Origin: a virus
Length of the DNA stretch: 25,539 bases
IMG/VR virus record: IMGVR_UViG_3300034190_000391
Location: 1 to 25,539 of that record
Reading direction: 5' to 3' (one strand)
The notes beneath the pieces were generated by a model. It was not told the origin of the DNA and did no database searches. It saw only the letters and a list, made by a program, of their open reading frames with translations. Position numbers and translations under genes: made by a program. This document shows positions 13,043 through 22,267 of this stretch, piece after piece (position 1 is the stretch's first letter; every line of letters begins with the position of its first letter).

Positions 13043-16000
13043 CTATCTTTCTTTAAGACCTACTTCCCTCATAAGCACTACCCCTTTTCTCATAAGCTCT
13101 TGGATCTTTTCAGTTCTAAGTCTTATGAGCTTTCTCCTAGTATCATCCGGTATTCTAAGGTTTCTTTCTAATTCTCTTATTTGCCTTAACATTCTATTCC
13201 TAGCATTGTCTATAGCTTTAAATCTTCCATATATCTTCAGTTCATCATCGTATCTAGCACGAAGTCTTCTTATATCTTCTATATCGCCTCTTCTGTTTGC
13301 CAAATCTAGTCTAGCAAATATAGTAAACAATCCTTTTCTATTTTCTAAATAAGTTTGTGTGTCTACTCTTTCAGACGGCTGGGCAATAACCTTACGTAAA
13401 AAAGGTATTCTTGATTCAATGTTACCATCAAAATCTCCTTTTATAACATCCGGTATAACTCCAAAAGCTAAGTTTCCAAATCTATTAACTGTAGCACCGG
13501 CTCCACCTATTGCGAACTCAATCCAATATTCAATAACATCCGGAGACCAATCAACTATTCCACTTTCAACTTCATCTCCACCGGTAAGACTGTTTAACTG
13601 ATCTACTATAAACTTAGGTATGGCTCCGGTATTGCCCCAGTACTGTTGACTGTCCGGTCTAGGCGAAGATGCGTACATAGGACTTTCTTTGTATATAGGA
13701 TCTCCTCTATAGTTTTTGTTTACAAATAATTCTATAAAAGGATCTAAAAATGTAGGTAAAGCGTATGTCTCCCAATTTTCTATAGCACCAAATGGACTTA
13801 ATGTTTCCATTGTTGTGTTGAATATAGAGCCACTTGCTTGACCAAATGTATACTCACCACGAGTGTAGCGACTTAATGACCTGCCTAAGTTAACAGCCAT
13901 ATTTAATCCATAAGCCAATGGTATCTTAATAAATTTCTTGTCTGACAATCCCATGCTTGGGAATATCAAATTATGCTCTAATGAGTAATCGTCTAGATCA
14001 TCATATTGCTTTATGCCATTATCATCTTCATCATCGCTAACCATTGCCATAAGTTGATCTTGAAGTAATCCATAAGCAACCATACCTAGCCATAGTTTTC
14101 TAACTCTAGGAGACCTTCTAGCCGCCATGAGCAGAGCCATACTTCCTTGTAATGAAGCATTGTAAAACAAATACAATGAATTCATTGCAACTTTGTCTTC
14201 TCCACCTTTTGCAAAGTTTACTGTTACATCTCTCGCTGCTTCAGCAGCCCGTGCATCAGAGAAACCTCTTTTTTTCAAAGCTGTGAACGTAGCGACACGA
14301 ACACCATTTTCAACTGCTGTGTTATAATCATCTAAAAACTGTAATAATTTTCTAAATCCTACCTTATGCAGTCCTTGATTTTGTGTTCCACCAATGTCAT
14401 TTAACAGCTTACCCATATTTTCCATCTGGTCTTGTACACTAGCCATCATATTTGTAGCGTTTTTTCCACCTGCTTTAACAAACTTCAAATACTCTTGTGA
14501 CCAAAAACTATCTGTATTTTCAGTTCTTAAAACATTTCTTATACCTAGTATAGCTTTGCCTGTTGATAACCCTATCTCTTTTGTAATACCCTCTAAATCA
14601 TATTGTTGGGCGTTAACAAGAGCAGTTTCCAAATCTTTTGCTAAGTTAGGTAACACGAAAGCTGGGTTATACGTTGTGTTAACATTTGAAAGCCATTTGT
14701 TTAATTTACCTAACATTCTAATAAATGTGCCATTAGTTTGTGGATCTGAATGTAATTTTAATGATCGGGCTATCGATGAACTGTAAATGTTTACGTAAAC
14801 TTCTTGTCCATTTTCTTTTACTGCAAATTGATTGGGATTCATTGGATCTTTAGTGGCAATGTATGCAATATTTTTAGACATATCTGATGCCAACTGATCG
14901 TTTATAGCGACAGTTCCATCTTGACTTTCGTTTTCACCTCTTATTAATTTTAAAAAAGATACACCTACTTTGTTTCTTTCACCTCTATCAATGGCCCTCT
15001 GGTTCTGTGCTATAGCAGATGCTAATATGTTCTCTGCATATTTAGTTCCTCTACCCTTTGCACTTCTATCCTCATTGCCCATAGCTCCAAATAGATTAAC
15101 TGTTTTTCTTTGTCTGTTTAATCTGTCGTCAGTAGCTTCATCAACTGCATCCATATCACCTCTAAGTGGGACATAATTTTTATACTCTACTCTTTTATCA
15201 TATGTTTCTTGTGTAATTAAACCTGACTCAAGCCTTTTAGCATTTGTGCTTTCTATTAAATTTTTTGTAAGATTAACTATATTATTAAATATAGTTTTAT
15301 TTTCTGCATTTAATCCATCAAACCATTGCAATATTGCTGTAGCTTCTGCATTAGACATACCTGAACCAAGTGGTCTTTTATGATCCTGTATAATCTTTTT
15401 ATTACGCTCTTTAGCGTGTCTAGCGTATAATAATACATCTGTTAATACTAAATTGTTATCCACACCAAGCTCTAAAGCAGTTTTTACAAAACCTTCTTGT
15501 CCTGTTTCTTGCGCAGCGGCTTGTGATAGAGAGGATAAATTATTTAATTGATCGTCAGTAATATTAATCTTTTTAACTTCTTCTAGTATTGGCTTTACTA
15601 TAGTTTCTTCTAAGTCAGTTAATTGTGCGCCTGTAGTTCCATGTGAGTTTTTTTCTTGTAAATACGTATCAGCAACATCAGATATGTTATATCCTTTGTC
15701 TCTAAGCGTATCCATCATATCGCCAATAGGTTGAAATGAATCTTGAAACTTTGTAACTATTCTATTTGCGGCATCTCTTCTAGTCTTTCCCATCATAGGA
15801 AAAGATTTGCCAAACTTATTTATTATACTTTGTGGAACTATTTTTAGTCCCTTTTCTATAATACCTGCTAAATTATTATACCTTATAGTTTGTTGAGATT
15901 CCTCTATATAAGCATCATTTTTTATAGCAGTTTGTTCTCTCTGTGTTGCTCCTGTTAGACTAGCCCTTATGGCTGATTTTCTAATCTCAGTTCCTCTGGG

Positions 16001-19000
16001 AGCGACTCCTCCAGTTCTGCCGTCATCGGTGGGATCCCCTCTGGATAAGCGAGATCTAGATAGTTCTCTCTGGTAACTGGAATCTCCAAGCTCTGCAGAT
16101 ACTGTATCAGACTGTCCTGACCACGCTGGCGCTTCAAATCCTGTTGTCGTTGCATCTAAAACCTCCTGTCTTGCTTCGTTTATGTTTATATTGCCTTCAG
16201 TATATCTATCCCAAATATTTTCTATTTGAGCTACTTTTTGTTCATTAGATTTAAAAGTGTCTTTGTATAACCCTCTAATTGCTTCCCATGTAATAGATTG
16301 CATTTGTCTAGGTAATATACCTCTTTCATTTGCTGCTCTTTCATAAGCCTCTGCCAATAAACCATAAGTGCCATACGAACCTGAAACAGATGAATTAGGT
16401 ATAATACCAAACTTTTCTGCTCTACCTTTCTTCGTATATAGCCCAAAGTTATGATCAACTTCTAAAGATTTACCACTTAATGGTTTTAAATGAGCAGCCG
16501 CAACTGCATGTGTGTCTATGGTAGAGTGGCCCTCAGTGGACATAGGAGTAATTATATTATTATAAAAACTTCTTATTTTATGTCTTTTACCCATAACTAT
16601 AGATATGTTTTCTAAAGACGGATCATCCATAACATCAATAGCTTTTGATATCTCAGATAAACTTCCCCATCCTGTTTTCTTAGGCTGACCATTTTTTGTT
16701 CTTGCGTAATCTAAAAACTGACCTTCAGGTGTTACTATTCTATGGCCTCTGTCATTATATGTTTCATCAAATATTCTTATCCACATAGCTTTATGCATAG
16801 GTAATTCCAAGCTATTTAGGCTATTTGAGTTTCTTCTTGGATTACTTATATGATTTAAAGCTGCTTTATATTTGTCTTTATTAAATAATTTTCTGGCAGT
16901 CTGCATCATCTCCGGGGTGAACTGTATGTTACCAAAGTTTTTAGTTATGTCTAAAACTCTTTCAGATAATGATACATTCATATACCAATCTTTTTGTGGA
17001 GACTGAGCCGCCATAACAGCTGCTATAACTTCTGGGCTATAACCATACTCTTGAGAAAATCTATCTACTATAACTCTAGCGCCATCATACCATTTAGAAG
17101 ATCTGTCTCTTGTTTCAGGGTCTATTGAGTCATGTATAAATAAAAGATTGTCTTTTGCCGCTTCAATATAATCTTCTATTATTTCTAAATCTGAAAAGTT
17201 TGCGTAAAGTTTTGAGTTTTGAGATATATTATATCCCTTGATAAGGTTGGCTGCTTTTCTTGCAAGCTCTTTGTCATTTCTAATTGCATCTCCATTAACA
17301 AACAACAAGCTCTGTAAAGGATCGTCTGTTCTTGACTGTGCTGTAGGAAATCTTGTACTTATAGTATGCTCTTGCCCCCGCGCAAGAACAGCAGACCTCA
17401 TTAATCTGGTAGCATCATCTCCACGCTTTTGATTAATTTTATCTTTATATGCCTGATTGTATTTTTGAGGTTGATATGTTTCTGCTATTTTTAACTCATT
17501 AAACATAGCTGCGGTAAAGCCACGCCCTGTTGATTTAGCCCAGTAACCACTTGCACCAGACTCTTTTATCATACGTTCCATAGCAGTTGTTATATAAGCT
17601 ACTCTGTTTGGGCCTGATAAGTTAGGCATTTCTTTTGTAGCTTCTTTGTTTGCTAATTCATTGTATCCATTTTTATCTTTTGCCCAATCATACATGTCAT
17701 CATAAGGAACCTGTATTTCATAAATGTTTTCTCCAACATTTGGTTCTGGATTGTAACCATCAGGATCTGTAATGTTTATTGCATAATAACTTCTGGCAGG
17801 ATATCCCGGATATGTTCTTCTCCTCTCTTCACCGCGCATAAATAAGTTAGACCTTTGTTTTTCTGGGTCTATGCTTTGAAGGCCCTCAATAGGAGAGAAG
17901 TGTGTAAGCGTTACTGTACCTTCCTTCGTAACTTCAGGTTCGCTCCTCTCCTGTAATGGCTTGCTCTTGCTAAGTACTTCTGCTTGTCCTCCTCCTCTTC
18001 TCTCATATCTTCCTCTGTCATTGGAGTCATCTCTAACTCTACTAAATTGTTGACTTCTTCTTTTGACTTGTTCATTGATTTCTCCCTCTATATCGTTAGC
18101 TAAACCATCTTCCATAACAAAATCAGATAATATTGTTACTTTTTGTTCAGCATACTGTGTTTCTTCTGCCTTGTTTTTGCTATTTCTATTTTGCTCACCT
18201 ACAGCATCACTGTAGTTTACCCATGAGTTTTGACCTCTTGTTTCTGTTGTCATAGCTTTGGCTGCTAATGGGCTGTACATTCTTACATGAGCTTGCCATG
18301 CGTTCTCTTCACCTCTTGAGGAAAAAGTAGCACCTTCTAATCCATGACCAAAATAATCATGAACTATTCTAAATAAATCATTATATCTTAAATCTTGACC
18401 ATCAACTATTTCTCCGGTCTTAGCTAACAATGGATTGTTATCTATATCTTCTTGTGTAAAAGGCTCAGTGCCAAAACCTGAGTCCGTTGGGTATACCCAC
18501 ATATGATTATTATTATGAAGATCTGCCAACATATCTTTTGATCCATTTGGATAAGGTTCAGATTGACCTTCTTTAATCATTTCTATTTTTACGCCTGTAG
18601 CCTTTACAAACTGCCATTGCTCAAATGTTTCATCATTCATAGCTTTATAAGCGTCTTGAACATCAGGGTTAAACGGATCATGAACAGCCATATCAAAATC
18701 ATTTGCAATTCTTTTTGCTAAATCAACATCAACGGACACATATTTATCTTGTCTTCTAGGAGCAATATTCTTTGATGCTAAATAATCTGCTTTTGCTTTC
18801 TGTACTTTATCTAACGGTCCTAATGAAGAAGGGAATAAATTAGGTAATCTGTCTAGACTATACTTATAAATAACATCTGATGGTGCGCCACCTTCCACTT
18901 TAGGCGCTTCTGATTCAAGCCAATAATCAACTTCTCCACCTTTACCATATACTTGATTGCCAATAAAAACTACTCTGCCACCATTATATCCTTTTACCGC

Positions 19001-22000
19001 ATAACCATCAGAGTCAGTAAATAAATGAGTTCCATTTACTTGCGCTCTATTTTCATTGCCTATAAATCCGGGATTAAAACCAATTATATGATCTGGGCTA
19101 TCAACAATTTCTTGTATCTCTTCTCTTGTTAGCTGTTGTATTTCACCTACACCAGATGCCATAGGATGTTTTGCTAGTTTCCCATTATATATATCAGCTC
19201 GAGATGATTGTTTTATGTCAAATTTAACATCATTAGCTAATGCCACTGTATGATCATAGCCAACAGCTTCACTATATTTAGTTCTATCTTTTGTATTTAC
19301 ATTGTGTATTGATTGAGTAACTTGTTTCTTGCCATTAGCAAGTGTAATAAAGCCATTCAAATTAGGTCTTATTCCAACCAATGTACCATTTGGCATTGAT
19401 CTATTTTTGAATGTTTTAAGTTTAACATTCTTAGGCATGGCCTCATAATATTCTGTATCATCTAGTACTTTAGGTATGTAAATTCTAGAGTTTCTTACAT
19501 CTTCTCTTTGATTAACATCTAAGTAATCTCTATCTGGCCGATCTTCTCTAGCCCTCCTACCAATTTGTTTTTCTTGATCAGTTGTTTGTATATTATCAAA
19601 TATAGCATCTATATCTTTAAAGCCTTCATTATTATGAACAGTAAAGATGCCTTTAATAAAACTAATAATTTTATCAAATAATGATTTAGGCTTTCCACCA
19701 AGATTTAATTTACCGGATGCATAATCTCTATACATCTCGGCTATAGCTTCTTCTGCTATTTGATCTTGTGTGTATCCTTGATTAGAATACATACGAGTTG
19801 CTCTATCTAAATATGTATATTCTCTTACTTGCTTCTTGCCTTTAACTACTTTTACATATTTTCTTTTGGCCGCAGCTTTTTCTAAAGCTAAATATTCTTC
19901 ATTAGTAAACAATCCTAAGTTTTTAAGGGCATGTATAACTTCATGATTCATAACCCCTGATAACTTTCTTTGTAATTCAAGGTTACTCATGCTTGGATCA
20001 TATATCTCCATAGCTAAAGCTATTATCTTTTGCCCGTCTTTTGTTGCTTCAAATGTACCTTCTGTAATACCTATTTCAGCTTCACCGGCATTAATAGATC
20101 TTTCTAATTTAGTTTCGTCAATTAAGTCTTTGTTATCAAGACGTACATCAGCAAGACCTATTCTTCTTAACTCTCTTCTTAATGCGCGTAACACTTGTTT
20201 TTGTTTTAATTTATATTCTTCTTTAAGCTGTAGCTCGGCACTATTATCAAATGCTTTCTTTGCCACATAGTTAGGAACTATGTTAGTTGCTTTAATTTTA
20301 TCTTGTTTTTCATCTAGTCTTGTAGCTTTGTTCTCTAAATCAAAAGCCATTCTTTGTATGTCAGAATACTCTTTTCTTAATATTTCTAACTGCTGTCTAT
20401 TCGTTTCTAACTGTATAGCATCATCTTTATATTGCTCTTGAGCTTCTTCTAAAGTTTTTTGAGCTTCAATATTTCTTTTTGCCAACTCTGTTAAACCAGC
20501 AGCTTGGCTTTCCATATCAGCACCTGACTCTTTTTCAACAACTCTAGAGGTATATTTACCAGCTTTAATTATCTTGCCATTCTTTACAACAGGTGGTGTG
20601 TATTGCAATGCACCTTTAGCTAACAAATTATTTAATACATTGTCAGCTTCTTCATTAGACATCTTAGTGCCTGTAAGACTAAAGTTAGGAAATAACTTAT
20701 TTATTCTAGCAGCTATACGCTTGACTTCTGCTCTATTAATAACTTTTGCTTTTAAAATTGTTTCTGTAAATTTATTAGCTACACTCTTGGCATCAATATC
20801 TTCTATCTCTGGAAAGTAATCTTTCTTTTGTTGTTGTCCTGTTAATATAGGCTTTTGTGTTGCCCTTTCTCTATTAGCAGACTCAATACCAACAACTTCT
20901 TCTATCTCTTGCAATGTAGCTGGAGCATCAACTTCAATGTTTTTGCCAAAGTCAACCCTTGCTTTTCTAATCTTATAGGCTTCTTCTTGTGGCAACTTTC
21001 CTAGTTCAACAGGCAAAAATGGTGATTTTAATTCTTTTGATGCTTCAAGTGTCTGATTAATTTCTTCTTGTTTTTTTATTTCGTTTTGTAATTTTTTTTC
21101 ATTGTCTACAAAATTCTGTGTGCTTTGATCATTTGCAACATCACCAAAGTCAGATAGTTTTTGATCTTTATCAAACGTTTCGTCTACAATAGTGCCTTCT
21201 GGAGCAGGTAATTGTAATATTTGTTTTGATTTAATAAAATTAGCAGCATTTCTTAACTTTTCATTTGCTTCAATTGTCTCATCATTTTGATCTTCATCTA
21301 ATTGTTGATACTTAGTGTCTATTTTTTTAAGCTGTCTTCCTCTTATACTGTCTATTATAAGATTTAATGCAGCACCTGCACCACCACCGTACACAGCATC
21401 ATCATAAGCACTTTGACCAACTTCTAAATCAGGATTATATAAATTCTTTTCTACTAAATCTTGTGCTAAACCTGCTAATAATTCTTGACCACCTTCAAAT
21501 GTACCAGCAATCAAAGATCTTTTTAACTTACCACTTATTGTTCTTAATGCATCATCAACTTTGTTTTTAGGAACTTTCTTTAATATCTTCATTGCTGTTC
21601 CTAAACTTCTGAACATATAAGATATTGGGGCAGCTTCTGATAAACCTATTGCGCCACTAAGAATTATTGCATCTCTTTTTGTTTCTTCATCAATCTCTCC
21701 ACCTTTTTCAATGAAGTTCGCCATTCTGTTCATTTGATCTTGAGATTGTAGTGCTGCACCCTGTACAGCAGCTGTACCTAATGCAGAATAACTGGCACCT
21801 TTTGCTGTGGCACCCAATAAAGATGCGCCTTTAGCAACTGCAGTAGAGGGTACAAGAAAAGATAACATAGAACCAAGTGCTTGACCTGACTTACTAGCAA
21901 CACTTTCATTCATATCAAAAGTGTTTTGTATATATTCTGATGCGTTGTTTGAAAATGATTGAGCAGCTTTACCTATGCCGGTTGTACCTACATCTTCTCC

Positions 22001-22261
22001 AAGAACAGTTTCTCCTAAAGCTGCCAAACCACCCGGTATTTCTGTAAATGATCTAGCTACGCCACCAACTGTAGATTTAGCAAAATCAATTAATCCACCT
22101 TGTGAATCATCTTCTTCTTCAGGTGCAATCATCATTACACCATCTTGCCTATCTACGTATTGTTGTATAAAGGCATCTTCTTGTTCTGTTGGTGTGCTAC
22201 CAGCTATTGCTATGGGATAAGTATTGCCAGTGCGTTTACTTGTTACGTTAATTGTACCCAT
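13043..22261 (-). CDS. Giant polyvalent virion protein (3,072 aa)
   Basis: Order of segments: residues 60-310, Ala/Gly-rich and partly hydrophobic, perhaps a membrane or channel part; about 585-660, coiled coil; a zincin-like site HEVIH at 773-777 with EEAIAEMYRDY near 840; a domain with VHDYFGHG at 1300-1307 and GEENAW; a variable linker near 1420; THFS at 1453-1456 opening a domain that resembles polyvalent ADP-ribosyltransferases; about 1690-2030, an HhH-glycosylase-like domain with SPQKDW (1754-1759) and IDTHA (1915-1919); a second linker (about 2035-2098); and a C-terminal LPD38-like segment with YNASLQGS at 2700-2707. Polyvalent proteins of phages are thought to be injected with DNA and to act early on the host. 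The start follows the upstream stop by six bases with a weak ribosome binding site, suggesting coupling. Domain names are by motif and need profile searches. Confidence 0.9.
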   Translation of the reverse strand: MGTINVTSKRTGNTYPIAIAGSTPTEQEDAFIQQYVDRQDGVMMIAPEEEDDSQGGLIDFAKSTVGGVARSFTEIPGGLAALGETVLGEDVGTTGIGKAAQSFSNNASEYIQNTFDMNESVASKSGQALGSMLSFLVPSTAVAKGASLLGATAKGASYSALGTAAVQGAALQSQDQMNRMANFIEKGGEIDEETKRDAIILSGAIGLSEAAPISYMFRSLGTAMKILKKVPKNKVDDALRTISGKLKRSLIAGTFEGGQELLAGLAQDLVEKNLYNPDLEVGQSAYDDAVYGGGAGAALNLIIDSIRGRQLKKIDTKYQQLDEDQNDETIEANEKLRNAANFIKSKQILQLPAPEGTIVDETFDKDQKLSDFGDVANDQSTQNFVDNEKKLQNEIKKQEEINQTLEASKELKSPFLPVELGKLPQEEAYKIRKARVDFGKNIEVDAPATLQEIEEVVGIESANRERATQKPILTGQQQKKDYFPEIEDIDAKSVANKFTETILKAKVINRAEVKRIAARINKLFPNFSLTGTKMSNEEADNVLNNLLAKGALQYTPPVVKNGKIIKAGKYTSRVVEKESGADMESQAAGLTELAKRNIEAQKTLEEAQEQYKDDAIQLETNRQQLEILRKEYSDIQRMAFDLENKATRLDEKQDKIKATNIVPNYVAKKAFDNSAELQLKEEYKLKQKQVLRALRRELRRIGLADVRLDNKDLIDETKLERSINAGEAEIGITEGTFEATKDGQKIIALAMEIYDPSMSNLELQRKLSGVMNHEVIHALKNLGLFTNEEYLALEKAAAKRKYVKVVKGKKQVREYTYLDRATRMYSNQGYTQDQIAEEAIAEMYRDYASGKLNLGGKPKSLFDKIISFIKGIFTVHNNEGFKDIDAIFDNIQTTDQEKQIGRRAREDRPDRDYLDVNQREDVRNSRIYIPKVLDDTEYYEAMPKNVKLKTFKNRSMPNGTLVGIRPNLNGFITLANGKKQVTQSIHNVNTKDRTKYSEAVGYDHTVALANDVKFDIKQSSRADIYNGKLAKHPMASGVGEIQQLTREEIQEIVDSPDHIIGFNPGFIGNENRAQVNGTHLFTDSDGYAVKGYNGGRVVFIGNQVYGKGGEVDYWLESEAPKVEGGAPSDVIYKYSLDRLPNLFPSSLGPLDKVQKAKADYLASKNIAPRRQDKYVSVDVDLAKRIANDFDMAVHDPFNPDVQDAYKAMNDETFEQWQFVKATGVKIEMIKEGQSEPYPNGSKDMLADLHNNNHMWVYPTDSGFGTEPFTQEDIDNNPLLAKTGEIVDGQDLRYNDLFRIVHDYFGHGLEGATFSSRGEENAWQAHVRMYSPLAAKAMTTETRGQNSWVNYSDAVGEQNRNSKNKAEETQYAEQKVTILSDFVMEDGLANDIEGEINEQVKRRSQQFSRVRDDSNDRGRYERRGGGQAEVLSKSKPLQERSEPEVTKEGTVTLTHFSPIEGLQSIDPEKQRSNLFMRGEERRRTYPGYPARSYYAINITDPDGYNPEPNVGENIYEIQVPYDDMYDWAKDKNGYNELANKEATKEMPNLSGPNRVAYITTAMERMIKESGASGYWAKSTGRGFTAAMFNELKIAETYQPQKYNQAYKDKINQKRGDDATRLMRSAVLARGQEHTISTRFPTAQSRTDDPLQSLLFVNGDAIRNDKELARKAANLIKGYNISQNSKLYANFSDLEIIEDYIEAAKDNLLFIHDSIDPETRDRSSKWYDGARVIVDRFSQEYGYSPEVIAAVMAAQSPQKDWYMNVSLSERVLDITKNFGNIQFTPEMMQTARKLFNKDKYKAALNHISNPRRNSNSLNSLELPMHKAMWIRIFDETYNDRGHRIVTPEGQFLDYARTKNGQPKKTGWGSLSEISKAIDVMDDPSLENISIVMGKRHKIRSFYNNIITPMSTEGHSTIDTHAVAAAHLKPLSGKSLEVDHNFGLYTKKGRAEKFGIIPNSSVSGSYGTYGLLAEAYERAANERGILPRQMQSITWEAIRGLYKDTFKSNEQKVAQIENIWDRYTEGNININEARQEVLDATTTGFEAPAWSGQSDTVSAELGDSSYQRELSRSRLSRGDPTDDGRTGGVAPRGTEIRKSAIRASLTGATQREQTAIKNDAYIEESQQTIRYNNLAGIIEKGLKIVPQSIINKFGKSFPMMGKTRRDAANRIVTKFQDSFQPIGDMMDTLRDKGYNISDVADTYLQEKNSHGTTGAQLTDLEETIVKPILEEVKKINITDDQLNNLSSLSQAAAQETGQEGFVKTALELGVDNNLVLTDVLLYARHAKERNKKIIQDHKRPLGSGMSNAEATAILQWFDGLNAENKTIFNNIVNLTKNLIESTNAKRLESGLITQETYDKRVEYKNYVPLRGDMDAVDEATDDRLNRQRKTVNLFGAMGNEDRSAKGRGTKYAENILASAIAQNQRAIDRGERNKVGVSFLKLIRGENESQDGTVAINDQLASDMSKNIAYIATKDPMNPNQFAVKENGQEVYVNIYSSSIARSLKLHSDPQTNGTFIRMLGKLNKWLSNVNTTYNPAFVLPNLAKDLETALVNAQQYDLEGITKEIGLSTGKAILGIRNVLRTENTDSFWSQEYLKFVKAGGKNATNMMASVQDQMENMGKLLNDIGGTQNQGLHKVGFRKLLQFLDDYNTAVENGVRVATFTALKKRGFSDARAAEAARDVTVNFAKGGEDKVAMNSLYLFYNASLQGSMALLMAARRSPRVRKLWLGMVAYGLLQDQLMAMVSDDEDDNGIKQYDDLDDYSLEHNLIFPSMGLSDKKFIKIPLAYGLNMAVNLGRSLSRYTRGEYTFGQASGSIFNTTMETLSPFGAIENWETYALPTFLDPFIELFVNKNYRGDPIYKESPMYASSPRPDSQQYWGNTGAIPKFIVDQLNSLTGGDEVESGIVDWSPDVIEYWIEFAIGGAGATVNRFGNLAFGVIPDVIKGDFDGNIESRIPFLRKVIAQPSERVDTQTYLENRKGLFTIFARLDLANRRGDIEDIRRLRARYDDELKIYGRFKAIDNARNRMLRQIRELERNLRIPDDTRRKLIRLRTEKIQELMRKGVVLMREVGLKER
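15970..16160 (-). other. GC-richer linker segment within the giant gene
   Basis: This stretch encodes a Ser/Arg/Gly-rich linker (SRSRLSRGDPTDDGRTGG) between the glycosylase-like and C-terminal parts of the giant protein. It is visibly richer in G and C than its surroundings and happens to leave a second frame open on the same strand (62 codons), which I do not regard as a gene. A similar linker with RYERRGGGQ lies near 17960-18020. Confidence 0.5.
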
Positions 22262-22267
22262 TAAGAG

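Noticed and set aside
13026-13352. 108-codon plus-strand frame opposite the giant gene's 3' end
   Set aside because: Low-complexity Ser/Leu-rich product, no ribosome binding site, wholly antisense to a frame with strong coding features.
15967-16155. 62-codon minus-strand frame inside the giant gene
   Set aside because: Lies in the GC-richer linker; no ribosome binding site, and open only because stop codons are rarer in this composition.
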